A stretch of DNA of 64,000 bases from Macrotrachela quadricornifera (Eukaryota; Rotifera; Eurotatoria; Philodinida; Philodinidae): contig JAJEKB010016516.1 of NCBI GenBank assembly GCA_022393335.1, forward strand, positions 19,364 through 83,363. Reading direction: 5' to 3'. Positions 34,567 to 46,096 of the stretch are shown here, piece after piece. The notes under the pieces are model-generated. The model saw nothing but the letters and a program-made list of their open reading frames with translations, made no database searches and was not told where the DNA came from. Within the stretch, counting starts at the first letter, position 1, and every line of letters starts with the position of its first letter. Made by a program: the position numbers and the translations under genes.

Positions 34567-35109
34567 CACTAATGTCGGCGTCAAAAAAAGAAGGCATTTC
34601 AATATTTTTTGAATATCTCACGAACAAAACAAGCTAGGGACTTGCGGTTCTCACTGTTCGAAAGTAAGATGTTGGGACTATAAAACAATGCTAAATTAGT
34701 TTACCTATCAATTGGCTAAGCTACTCTATTTTTGCCGTAGATTTTAATTGAAAATATTCCTTATCCTATCCACGAGTTATTAACATTTTACTGGAAGCCT
34801 AGAAATCATCCCTTTAGTCATTAATTACTTTGAATTACATGAATGTGAGTGATTAATGACCAATGAGATGATTTCTAGGCTTCCAGTAAAATGTTAATAA
34901 CTCCTCGATAGGATAAGGAATATTTTCAATTAAAATCTACAGCAAAAATAGAGTAGCTTAACCAATTGGTAGATAAAATAATTTAGCATTGTTTTATAGC
35001 CCCAACATTTTACTTTCGAACAGTGAAAACCGCAAGTCCCTAGCTTATTCCATTCGTGAGATATTTAAAAAATATCGAGGTGCCTTCTTTTTTTGCGTCG
35101 ACATTAGTG
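34567..35109. mobile_element. palindromic MITE, about 260-bp arms
   Basis: The left arm 34567-34830 and right arm 34848-35109 are near-complete inverted repeats, starting CACTAATGTCGGCGTC and ending in the imperfect complement, around about 17 nt. There is no ORF of its own (that at 34989-35189 is a shadow). The arm segment near 34610-34670 (GAATATCTCACGAAC..CAAGCTAGGGACTTGCGG) resembles part of the intronic element at 60.5 kb. Confidence 0.85.
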
Positions 35110-35993
35110 ATTACACCCAACGAGTGACAATATACTATGTAAATGATATTTTTTCGATGTTTAAAAATGGACACTGGAACTCATTCTGAATATTCAAAGA
35201 AAAACGATTTATGCTCTATGAACTGATTTCTAACATTCCATCTGAAGTATGTCACAGTTTAACATAATTAGTAGAAACACAATGTTTGTGTACATTATTT
35301 GTCTTTCAAGATGCATGTGATGAAATTTCGAGTAGAATATGTAACGAATGACGCACGATTTTTTTCATTTCAACAAAGAAAGAAAAAACATGAGCCAGAA
35401 TGAAAAGAGAAAAACGGTATATTTCAATGTTTTACTCATAAATACATTTTTTTTCTCTCACTATCTGTCTAACCTGTGTTTTTTTATTATTCGAAAAACA
35501 AGAGATAGAAAGGATAAAAAAAACTATTATCGATGTTATTGCCTCATACATGGTAAGTTAATACAAGCAATAATATCAAAAGATAAATTCAGCTATATTG
35601 AGAAAAAAGAAGATATTTTAGAAGGTTTCATAAATTGAAATGAAACTTTTTGACACTACAACAGAAAAAGTAAAGTTTATAAATCTTAATTTCTGTTTTT
35701 TGAGTCATTCGAGTATATGATTGTGGATCTAACTTTTGGTATAAAGACTTATAAAGTTAATTCTTTTGTTTCTATTGTAGTTTTATCGTATAATTGAATA
35801 GAACTCTTCTCATCTAATTCGATGTTGACTCTTTGTTTTCTTTTTCCACAGTTTTCATCAAATTCACAATTATTGAATCGAAAATTCTGATGTACATACA
35901 AGCTATATCATCGATATTACTGGTACTTTCCCCCCTAGAGTTTTGATTTTATTCAATTGATTTTTCACTATACGGATTGATATCATTTTAGAT
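35110..35993. other. intergenic, no feature seen
   Basis: AT-rich spacer upstream of the second F-box gene. The ORF at 35348-35638 is Lys/Phe-rich and unconvincing. A TTTTAG 3' splice-like site immediately precedes the next start codon, so a 5' UTR exon or a spliced leader could join there. Confidence 0.35.
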
Positions 35994-36737
35994 ATGACTG
36001 AAAGACAGTTAATCACGACTTTTGACCATTTATCAACAGAATTGATCTTATCTATTTTTGAATATTTGTCTGTAATTGATCGATACAAATCATTTTTTGA
36101 TTACAATATTCGTCTAAGAAATATTGTTAAACAATGGACATCGTATAGTCGAAAGGAGCTTGATGCTGACATCGATCGATTTTCTACACTTCACAGTTGG
36201 TACAAGCATTTAACATTTGAAAATGGTGGTACTGAATTTATTGTTCTTCCTCGAAAAGGTCAACAGATTCGGTACTCGTTTGATCCATGCACCACCGATA
36301 CTACTAATCTACATTGGATCTTTCTTAACAATTCTAGTCTAAAAATTATTGGTGATGAACGTGTACGTGAAATCCTAAGTCGCTATTCATTTCGACTCAA
36401 TCCATTTTTCTATCATAGCATAATACACACCTGGTCAGATTCAAAACTCGACGATAAAAAAGAACACGATGTTTTCTATGGTGGCCATATCATCACTATG
36501 GATCGATATATGCAACATTTTGAACCATGGATTAAGAGCAATTATCCTGAGTTTGCTGATCGAATATTAAACAGTTCTCAGAATTCGCATCGTGATATTG
36601 ATCGAGAATGTGCTCCCATATTCGAAGCTGAATGGTTAAAAGCAACGCGAGTCATCCGAGATGCGGCTAATCAAGTATGGGAGGAATTGAAAAATCTTGA
36701 CGATGTTAATCCATTCGAAATTATAAAGAACTGTTAG
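35994..36737 (+). CDS. F-box protein with unknown C-terminal region
   Basis: Intact single-exon ORF of 247 aa. Residues 9-45 form an F-box (FDHLSTELILSIFEYLSVID, then RYKSFFDYN). The remaining about 200 residues have no family that I recognise. They are rich in aromatic and charged residues, with a Trp-containing helix near the C-terminus (AEWLKATRVIRDAANQVWEE). Expected role: substrate adaptor of an SCF ubiquitin ligase through Skp1 binding. It differs from the F-box gene at the left edge in lacking the long Leu-rich region. The ATG used is the first in the frame and lies 2 nt after a TTTTAG acceptor-like site. Confidence 0.75.
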   Translation: MTERQLITTFDHLSTELILSIFEYLSVIDRYKSFFDYNIRLRNIVKQWTSYSRKELDADIDRFSTLHSWYKHLTFENGGTEFIVLPRKGQQIRYSFDPCTTDTTNLHWIFLNNSSLKIIGDERVREILSRYSFRLNPFFYHSIIHTWSDSKLDDKKEHDVFYGGHIITMDRYMQHFEPWIKSNYPEFADRILNSSQNSHRDIDRECAPIFEAEWLKATRVIRDAANQVWEELKNLDDVNPFEIIKNC

Positions 36738-36941
36738 TAGTGACACATTTATTTACAAATAAAGCATCATTTTCTTACATTCAATCTAACAATGACTAAA
36801 CTAACAAACAACTTTAGCAAGCCTTGAAAGATTAAGATAAAGTCAAAGGAGAAATGCTAAAACTATTATTAATTTTATTTGTAATTATTGTAAACAGTTT
36901 ATTATGATGTACAAGATGCCTAAGAATGTTTTTCCAAGAGA

Positions 36942-37647
36942 TAACACTATGATTTCAAATAGCCTTCTTTAACAATTTTATACCAAATTAAAGTACATCA
37001 AAAATGGGATCTATCTATACTAAATAGTAAGGGTTATGAAAACCTTTTGAAATCAAACCCAAGAAGTTTCCGAAAATTGAATGTTTTTTTTTTACGAAAA
37101 AAAAAATGAAAATACAATGTTTTCTTGAATATTTTTACATGATTTAATAGAGCTCGTTGAGATCTAAAAGACTGTATATAGAAAAAATTCCTTGAGTCAT
37201 TTTTCTTCTAATAAAAAATTCAAAAACGCATTTTCAATACATCTAGCTTTTTTTTGATTATTTTTGCTCTCTGTGGCGCTTCGAAATATACGCAACCGAT
37301 GCAATTTTTCTCGCTGCATAGAATGAGTATATTTTCAAACATCTTGCATAAGAATACTAATGGAAAACAGCTGGATTTAGTGCAAAAAAAGTCCACTTTT
37401 TTAAAACTCGACGAACTCTATCAAATCATGTAAAAATATTCAAGAAAACATTTTATTTTCATTTTTCAATCAATGACCAACTTCATTTTTTTCGTAAAAA
37501 AAGACACTCAATTTCCACAAATTTCTTGGGTTTGACGTCAAAAGGTTTTCATAACCCTCACTATTTAGTATGAATAGATCCCATTTTTGATGCGCTTTAA
37601 TTTGCTATAAAATTGTTAAAGAATGCTATTTCAAAATCATAGTATTA
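36942..37647. mobile_element. palindromic MITE, about 220-bp arms
   Basis: Left arm 36942-37165 pairs with right arm 37402-37647. The ends are TAACACTATGATTT and the complement of TAATACTATGATTT. The interior (about 37166-37401) is not palindromic. The arms have drifted by scattered substitutions and small gaps, so it is older than the 5.7-kb element. No ORF. The TA at each end could be part of a TA duplication. Confidence 0.8.
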
Positions 37648-38290
37648 CATCCTGTATTTTTAATTTTTGGATTTTACTAAACTGCTGCATTTCAACTATT
37701 ACGTTCGTGTCACGAATAAGCGATAGACCGAGTGTTGCATAACCATTACGTTCCCACTTGCTACTTTAAGTATAAATGATATCATGAAATATTTTATATA
37801 CGAAATCAATACTCATCGAAAACTGAATATATAAGTGTAATTAATGCATCGTAGAACAGAAATGTGATGAAAAGTAAAAATTCCAAAATATGAGTCCATT
37901 TGGTCATAAGATGCTAAAAATTTTCCACAGTTGAGTCTATCAAAACAAAATCTTGTCATATATGGCTTGTCCAAATGCAATCAATTAATTATAGTTTTAT
38001 CAAACATTATCTTTGTTCAGTTTAGTTGATGATTAAATATAGTAACTATTTTATACTAAAAGTTTTACGTTGCTTACTTGCACCCTATCTCATCATTCTC
38101 TCCGTATCTGTTTATACCAGCTAAGATAAGTTACGAACAGTTTCATATGCAATATAGATAAAGATAGATGACTTAAACAACAACCATTTAAGGATGTTTT
38201 AAATATCAGTGGAGTCCTGCTCAGCGAAACATTGAACAACAATTAGCACATTTTATTGATTTTATTCAGTTACTACATATAATAACAGAT
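37648..38290. other. intergenic, no feature seen
   Basis: No gene, RNA or repeat supported before the decayed C2H2/DDE-like gene. Confidence 0.35.
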
Positions 38291-40345
38291 ATGCTTTCCA
38301 ATGAACGTGCGACCAAACTCAGTAGTGGACAAAAAATTGCTCTACTGAATATTATTCACAATATTCTTTCATCTCGAATACTTGCTGAGCGTCTCGCTTA
38401 TTGTGAAGAGGTGGGTGAAATAGTGGAATTCAAATTATTGGCATCATCATCACTGTTTACCATCCTTAGCAATAAAATGGTCACATACGGTGAATATCTG
38501 GCTAATCATTGTCACACTCATTTTTGTGATAAGTATAGTTTCGTTTTGACTAGGTGCAAAGACAGAAATTATCGTTCGTCTGAAACAGCAGCTCTACGAC
38601 GGTCGTAATTATTTGAAACTAGACTTCAAAACATGTATTTTTAGAAAAATAGAGTTGCAGATCATTGTTTAACTTTTATCCTTAGCGATCTAAACAATTC
38701 TAGCTGACGTGAAAAGTGGGATCATGATCATGATTAGAAATATAGTTTAAAAGAGTATCTTCTTTAATTGTAGATGCATTGCGTGTTTAGCATTGTATGA
38801 AAGCTTACAAAGTCTTCGTTCATTAATTGAGAATAACACCAACATCCGTGGAGATATGCGTTAACGGTTGATTTATCGATTCAATTACAACAGCCTATTA
38901 GTCGATGATTAGAAAAAACATCTGTTACGTGCGACCGATTAAGGCTTCGCTCATAGACAAGTACGGGAGCTGTTTGATCACAAAAGGGTTTTTCTCGTTG
39001 TCGATTAGGCGGTGAAGTGACTTTCATCACGTTATCACGAGTCTCAGAGAGAGTTTTTTGGAAAGCGAAGATTGCCCTGGTACATCACGTATGCTATTTG
39101 ACCGAGCCTAAAGTCGATACCTGACTCTTCGGATGACAGCAATCAGTTATTGAAACATCGAAATTTTGTCACGTGTCGGATACCACAAAGCAAGATGATC
39201 CTATTGTTGTAAGTATTCTAAGCAATGTAATTGATTTATGCTTCATTTGTGAAGACATAAATGCATGGAAAAATATTATAAGACATCATGTTCTCTGGAA
39301 AAAACAGTTTTTCACGGTGCTTGTGCCCGAGGGAAGGAACTTTTGAGATTTTGTCCTATTTCTCCAAGCCTAAAAAGTGTTCCCACCAGGAATCATCTAG
39401 TCTGCTTAATTTAGATTCTTATGGAATTAAAAGAAACTAATAATAATTTAATTACAGCCTATATTCGTACTGACAATGCTGGTTGATATAGAGAATCAGA
39501 TACTCTTCTCGCAATAAAGCAAATCTACAAACCTACTGATGTTTTTATCCGGCGTTTTGACTTTTCTGATGCTCAATTCAGAAAAGAACCATATGATAGG
39601 ATGGCAGATGTTATAAAAGTAAATATTCGCTGATTCATCAATGAAAAAATATAAGATTATGTTACTAGCTCAAACTTTGTCAATGTGGCCAAGTCTACTC
39701 AATACACAACTGTGAGAGTATGTCACTTGGCTCAGTCACTTATTCCAATGAAGAAGAGATAGTTTGGAGTTCAAAGTTTCAATAATATCAAGTATGAAGT
39801 AGTCTCAAATGAGAATGATAATGGGCAAAAGACGACAAGCAAGGAAATAAAAGTGACTATTTGTCGAGTGTTCGGGATAGGTGTTGGTAAAATATTCTTG
39901 TGGTCATAGTTGAATGTGTCAAGTGATGATATTGTTCAGATTAAAACTAGTATTCAACACAATAATCAAAAATGGCACAAGAACACTGTTGAGGACGGTA
40001 TTAACTACTATTGAGATGAACTAACAATGACTGAAACAACAAATAGCACCTTGGTTGGTAAAGAAACAATGAATATCGACGACAATGAGCAGACTGATAA
40101 GCATCCTTCGGGATTTGTTACATTCGATTGCTTTGAACCTCACTGCACCATGCAGTTCCGTCATAAAAGCCGACTTCGCACACATCTATTGGTAGATTCT
40201 CATTGATTTATTGATCATTCCTGCTCAATTTTGGATAAGACTGTTCTAATGTATAAAGACGCACTAGAGAGTGATTACTCAAAAAAAGTACTGCTTTTAC
40301 CTGTTGCTAATATCACTACAAGACTGTCTACTTATCTCGAATAAC
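38291..40345 (+). pseudogene. decayed multicopy gene, DDE-like core plus C2H2 finger
   Basis: A long relic readable across three frames with many stops. The first block is open (38291-38608, 105 codons). A block near 38770-38840 reads ACLALYESLQSLRSLIEN. The segment 39455-39640 reads AYIRTDNAG, then RRFDFSDAQF..DRMADVIK, with the T-D-N-A-G motif resembling the second-Asp region of a DDE/RNase-H transposase. A later block (about 39930-40010) contains DDIVQIKTSIQHNNQKWHKN. A C2H2-like finger, CFEPHCTMQFRHKSRLRTHL followed by a further His, lies at about 40130-40205. Similar proteins, annotated only as C2H2-containing, occur in many copies in aquatic invertebrates and are probably transposon-derived. 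Family identity is inferred; the decay is directly visible. Confidence 0.5.
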
Positions 40346-41800
40346 ACTTGAATGTCGAACAGATAACAATAGGTCTCAGACGGTGCTATATACATCTCAA
40401 ACTTCCGGTGGCGCCGCTAAAGAGACGAAGATAATTAAGATTTTGATACAACAACTGCTACCTTCGAAGCCTACACACTGCTCAATCAAACCATTCATAA
40501 TCTCCATAACATACTTACGAACCATACATTCGAACAATGAACTGATAAATTATTCCTCTCTTCATTAATACGACTATTTCAATGATCACTAAAAGGATAT
40601 CACAGGATTCTATTTCATTAATTTTATTTTTAATCAGCTCTCCGTCTCATATATCCTATTCATAATATCTACACTACTTAGTGCTGTAGTAATTATTACA
40701 CAGCTTGTTTCGTTTCTTCATCAGTAAGCAAACACTTGAGCTCGACCAAATTCTTACATTCAGTGTTAGCCATCACATTTCTGAACGTAAAATTCGGCGA
40801 AAATTTTCATCTTATACGACGGTGGTTGTGGAATGGACATCTTTGCCAAACAGAGAAAAATTTCGTTACTTATTACTGAATGTAACTTGAAATTATGCAT
40901 AAATAAGATATCAATATTCGTTTTGAGGGAAAGAAAACGATTCGAAATGTTTTGAATTGGTTATAGTCATCATGTCGTCTGGCTTTTGTCAGGAGAGAAT
41001 CTCTAGATTGTTCCAAGAACACTCTTTTATTGTTTTATTGATGAGGAACAGAGGTAATCTTGACTTCTGATTCGCATCCGCAATGATCGCAGAATATCTA
41101 TACTAAAACTGGTAAAAATTTTACAAATTAATCGTTCGTCCATCGAGACTATACGTAAGAGTTCTCATAGACATATACTGAAAAACCTCTAAGTAAACAA
41201 CATTCTCATGAGATTTTGAACATTTTCCCAGCATTTTAGAAACAATATTTTTATATGAAAAGATGCGTCTTTTCACGCTCTGCAACATATTAAAAATTTG
41301 CTTTGGACTCTTTTAAAAAAGTGCTGAAATGATAGCAAAGTTTTGCTTTATTGACTGGTGTATGATAATACTACCTTCAAATCTGACAAAAGTATGTTCG
41401 AGAGGACTAAAAATTTTTTCACATCTGGCTAATATTTTTTGTGTCCTTTCAAATGGTATATTCAATTTCCAAAGTGAAACATTTTTGGCAACTTTCTTAT
41501 ATGATTTTGCGTGGTGATCTCGTGAACTCTCTCTTAACAAGTTTATTCTATTTATATTTAAACAAAAAGACAAAATATACAAATAATAGAGCTCAAAAAT
41601 GATCTCTAAAATTCTAATAAAATAACTAAATAATAAAACAAATAGAAGTATGTACCTCAAAAAACAACATAAAGTTCTTCTTCATAAATCATCAATAAAA
41701 CTAAAAGAAAAATTCCAGAAAATTGAAGAAGAACAAATTATAAAGTCGTTTTTATTCTTATTGATACCTACTTCTATTCTTAAAATAAAATGAATTAATT
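40346..41800. other. intergenic, no firm feature
   Basis: Short unsupported ORFs only (40383-40568, 40705-40890, 41313-41660 on the minus strand). This is where the repeat-rich half gives way to the intact gene cluster. Confidence 0.35.
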
Positions 41801-41977
41801 TCAAAAGTTTAATGTATCTTCATCCTGTTGTTCTACGATGACAGCACGTGTCATATATTCATTCCACCAAACATTTATTTCATTAAAGAAATAAGCAATA
41901 AGTAAATTGAAGATAACCAAAATGATGAGACAGATTTGAAGAATCATTGGTGAAAAAAATTGACTATTAGTAGTCAT
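41801..41977 (-). CDS. 58-aa single-pass membrane micropeptide
   Basis: ORF of 59 codons from ATG 41977. Residues about 10-32 form one strongly hydrophobic helix (MILQICLIILVIFNLLIAYF), followed by NEINVWWNEYMTRAV and an acidic tail. No family is recognised; size and layout resemble small integral membrane proteins that regulate pumps or ER complexes. The start lies 45 nt downstream of the stop of the Ser-rich gene on the same strand. A 3' splice-like TTTCAG (42017-42022) sits directly after that stop, so this may be the downstream cistron of a trans-spliced operon. It could alternatively be a chance ORF in a 3' UTR. Confidence 0.5.
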   Translation of the reverse strand: MTTNSQFFSPMILQICLIILVIFNLLIAYFFNEINVWWNEYMTRAVIVEQQDEDTLNF

Positions 41978-42022
41978 TTTATTCAATGAAATGTTCGATT
42001 CTCGATTGATTTTAACCTGAAA

Positions 42023-43461
42023 TTAACCATTGAAAAACTCATTTTTGTAATTTCTTAAAACTTGTTGATAAAATAAATAATTATTACTGACAGATATTCT
42101 TTCTTGTGTATTGTTTGTCCATGATCTTGATAATGATTCAAGTTGTTCATCTGTTTCACGCATTTTTTCTAATAATTCATCATATCGTTGAATAGTTTGA
42201 TCATGTTCTTTTTTCGTTTGAGATTTTATATCTCTTAAGATATTTTGTTTATCTTCTTGTAATATAGGAATTATTGATATTGGAGAACGATCAATAATAG
42301 GAGTATGATAGGAATCTGTTGATGTAGGAGAAGGAGAAGTTCGATAACGAATAGAAACAGGTGTCATAGAATAAGAAGAAGAAGAATTTTGTAAACAAGG
42401 ATTACTTAATGAAATCGAAGGTTTTACTGATAATAAAGAAGAATTTGTTTTATTTTTTCTAAATAAGAAAATATAAATTAAAAATTAAAAAAAAGAAAAA
42501 TCTATTTACTTTTTATTTGATATTTGAGTTGTATAATCTCTTCCTTGATGAATATATTCTCTAACAGGTGACCATGAAACATGTTGTTTTCTATTTGATG
42601 GTCGAGGATATTGATTTGTAAAAGTATACCATCGAACTTTATTTTCTGATTGTTTATTTTGTGAAAGTGATCTTGATCTTATTGGATGATTAGCTTCTCC
42701 TCTATATGGTTTAATATAATATTGTAATCGAGATGGACGAGGAGTATTTGATACAAATCTATAAGAATTATTTGGATCAAATATATTAATTGTTTGATCA
42801 AAAAGTGATCGATTATAAATAGATGATGGAGAAGAATTTTGTTTAGCTGTTATTTCAGCAAGATGTTGAACTTGATTAAAATCAAGACGTGTAGAAGATG
42901 ATATTTGCTTTTTTTTTGATGAAGAAGAACAAGGTGATGGTGAACGAGATTGTGAAGATATAAATATATCTTTTTCTTCTTCTTTTTTTTTTATTTGAGA
43001 TTTTTTTAAAATTGATTTTATAGATGAAGAAGATTGTTTGTCATTAAATTGATTATTTTTAATTAATTTTGAAGAATATTCATCTTCTAAACTATCTGTT
43101 TCACTTAATGTTCTTTGTTTAATAAATTCATTTTTTTTAAATTCATTTTCATAAAAATGTTTTGTAACATCATCTTCTGTTGATGTTACTTTAAAATATG
43201 GTTCAGTTTTAATAATTGTTGTTTGTGTCATTGGTAAAAGTTTATCATTATCAAATGAATAAGCAAATTTAACACGTATTCGACGTTTATTTGAATTTGT
43301 ATTATTCATTGAATATGTTTTTATCTAATTTGAAAAATTTTTGTTTTTTTTTTTTAAATAAAAAAAAATATAATTTTAATTACCTCATCATCTTGTTGTT
43401 CGATAAAAGGTTTAACTATAACAGAATCAGAATAATGTATATTATTTTTATCGTTATTCAT
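42023..43461 (-). CDS. Ser-rich protein with C-terminal coiled coil, 442 aa
   Basis: Three exons: 43384-43461 (26 codons, MNNDKNNIHYSDSVIVK start), 42510-43324 and 42023-42458. The introns are 59 and 51 nt and phases close. The protein is polar and low in complexity, with Ser/Lys-rich tracts, a short basic segment NKRRIRVKFAYSF near the start of exon 2, and Pro/Arg/Ser motifs (SRSPSPCSSSS, SNTPRPSRLQYY). Only the C-terminal part looks structured: about residues 366-415 form a charged coiled coil (QTKKEHDQTIQRYDELLEKM). No known domain is recognised; a cytoskeletal or scaffolding role would be a guess. The first exon was found by splice-site and frame matching and is better supported than a start inside exon 2. 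Confidence 0.7.
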
Positions 43462-44370
43462 TATTCATTACACCGCAAATATAAAATGGACGTCAAACAA
43501 AAAAGTGGTTCGATAAGTACTACAAAACAGCTGTTGCATTTCTCTTCGTCTTTTTTTTTTCTTCTCTTTTTATCAACTATTTGTAGGCAGATTTCAATAG
43601 ATTTTCTAGGTTATGATTGATATTCTGTGTATAATTAATGAAAGACCTTCTATGCCACATATGTTATTCATTTATTTTATGAAATATGACCATTTTTAGA
43701 ATAGTTGTATGTTGATTCACAATAACATTTTTTATCCAAATAAAGAAGAAGAAAAAGAAAAACAACTCGAAATCAAATATAGATCAAGCACATAACAATC
43801 TTTATATAAGAATATTTTTATTATTAATTGTTTAAAAGAGCATCTCAGGATGCAGAGCCCTTATACTTTTTAAACTGAGAGAAGAGATAATACGTCCAAT
43901 GATTTAAAAAACCTTCTAAAAATAGGTGCCTATTTATATAAATGTTTATATATATATAACAAAAATCAAGGTTAACTTTAAAAAAAGACTCTGATAAGCA
44001 CTGGATCTTGATATACTCTTGAAGAACAAAACAAAAAAATTTTAATACATTGAAAAGGTCTAGACAGAGATTCCTTGCATGTATGTTCATGAAAGTATAA
44101 AATGAGAGAAAACAAAAACTAATCACATTTTTCAAGTAAAGTTTAACAAAAAACATTGAAAATTTTGACTAAACATGATGTGCCTAAAAATTCATCGAAC
44201 ATTCACCTATTAATATAATATACAATTGAATTTTTTCATAAACCAAAGTCTGACCGAGATAATATTAAAAAATTGCTTAGACACAAATGGATTGAAGTAA
44301 GGAGGCTGTAAGAAAATTTTCAGCTCTATATCATGATATTTGACAGAGATACGAACTAAACAAGGGTTAA
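43462..44370. other. intergenic, no gene seen
   Basis: Divergent spacer between the Ser-rich gene (minus) and arfaptin (plus). It includes a motif near 43836-43862 (AAGAGCATCTCAGGATGCAG) that resembles the arms of the hairpin at 44371-44558. Confidence 0.4.
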
Positions 44371-44558
44371 AAGCATGCCAAGATGCAGGGCACTACAGAG
44401 CCCTTTTTTTAATATTCTTACTCTTTTGGTGGAGAAACAGAATTAAAAGTTCAATATCTCAATATACGCACCAAAAATGAGTGTTTAGTTACATAAGTAC
44501 CTGTCAATATAATAAAAAAAAGGGATTCTGTAGTCCCTTGCATATTGACATGCTCTTG
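44371..44558. repeat. hairpin MITE, about 39-bp arms
   Basis: The left arm 44371-44409 (AAGCATGCCAAGATGCAGGG...) pairs imperfectly with the right arm 44518-44558 around about 110 nt. Non-coding. Confidence 0.55.
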
Positions 44559-44895
44559 AAAAACATGCTGCACAAGCCTGTGCATCGTTTGAATCTTGCG
44601 AGAAACGGGATGTCAAAAAAAGAAGTTCATATTATTTTTTTTCTCTTGTCTTTTAAAATAGTGTATCAACTACTCAGCCGATATTCAAATGATCGTAAAT
44701 AAATAAACTAAATATCTTATTGATTCAATATTGAATATTAAAATATTTCGTAGATGTCAGAGATATCCGAGAAACGATATAATGTAATGTATGATTGACT
44801 CAATTTATTTATCCATTAAGTTTCTATTCTGTTCTGTATGTATATTTATCGTATGGATATCGATCGTCTATTTTTTTTTACCATTAAATACGATC

Positions 44896-46096
44896 ATGTC
44901 AAGTTCTGGTTCAAATATCGATACTCCTGCAGCATTATATCCAAATTTGAATACAAATTCTGATCCAACATATCGACCAAATAGTTATGTTAGTTTATTA
45001 GATTCAAGTGAAACTCCTGGTAAGATTTATTTTTTTGATTTATAAAAAAAAATTCTTCATATATATATTTGAGTAGATGGTGCTATTTTATCATTACCTC
45101 AACGTGCAACACTTAGTTGGAGTCGAACATTCGATACTTTACGACAATGGAGTGCAAGAACAATAAAATATACTCGACAATTATTTCAAGAACGTGTTGG
45201 ACATGTTGTACGAACGCAAGATATTGAACTTGAACAAAATATTCAAGTTTGTTATTTAGTTTTTTATTCTAAAAATAAATTCGAAATAAAAATGTCATTT
45301 AGCTTCTTCATGAAACAAAACGTCATTATGAACATATATTAAATGAAGCTCGTCAAATGAGTATTTATTTTACTGGTCTTATTCAAACACAACGTTCTCT
45401 TGGTTAATTTTTTATTCTTATTTTAATGAAAAAAAATCAAAATCGAATTTTTAGGTGAATCTCTCAATGAATTACAACGAATATCAGGATCATCTGATGA
45501 TCTTGTTGATCAACTTGTACGAAATAGTCAATGTCAAAAAGTCTTAGCAGTTAATGGTGATAATCTTTTAAGTAAAATTTTATTTTATTTTATTTTATTA
45601 TATTTAAAACTACAAAAATTCTAATTTAGATACAATAAATACATTTATTGATAAATTACAAACATTAACAAGTAAAACAATGGAAGATACATTAATTACA
45701 ATAAAAACATATGAAAATGCAAGGTTTGGTTTTTATCAAAAAAAAAAAACAACAAAACTTTTATCTATTATTTAATTAATATAGAATTGAATATGATGCA
45801 TGTCGATATGATTATGAATTATTATTAAATAAAAATATATCTACAATAGATGAACATATTCAAAAACAATATGAACATTATAAACAACGTTATGAAAAAT
45901 CAAAAGATGATGTTAATGTTAAATTAAAATTACTTGATGAAAATAGAGTGCGTATCTTGTGTTTTTTTTTGTCAAATAATTCTATTAATTAGTTTTTCTT
46001 TTTTTCAAGATTCAAGTTATGAAACAACAATTAAGCAATTTTCATAATGCAATTGCTGCTTATTTTTCAGTAAATAGACAACAACTTAATTTGTGA
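44896..46096 (+). CDS. ARFIP2: arfaptin (BAR/AH-domain protein)
   Basis: Seven exons: 44896-45019, 45077-45246, 45303-45402, 45455-45571, 45630-45723, 45785-45947 and 46010-46096. All are joined by introns of 50-62 nt and give 284 aa. After a short Ser/Asn-rich N-terminus comes the arfaptin-homology BAR domain (about 50-284), with close matches to vertebrate arfaptins: LLHETKRHYEHIL, then SKTMEDTLITIKTYENARIE and the C-terminal KQQLSNFHNAIAAYF. Arfaptins form crescent dimers on trans-Golgi membranes, bind Arl1/Arf1 and Rac1, and help form secretory carriers. An in-frame upstream ATG (44791) would add a hydrophobic leader not seen in the family, so 44896 is preferred. It is shorter than the human proteins (about 340 aa) because the N-terminus is abbreviated. 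Confidence 0.92.

Noticed and set aside
41313..41660. 115-aa minus-strand ORF with hydrophobic start
   Set aside because: AT-rich Leu/Ile/Tyr bias, an antisense shadow ORF of similar quality, no splice partners and no known motif.
44791..44895. In-frame upstream ATG adding a hydrophobic leader to arfaptin
   Set aside because: Arfaptins are cytosolic and lack a signal peptide; the 35 residues look like translated 5' UTR.
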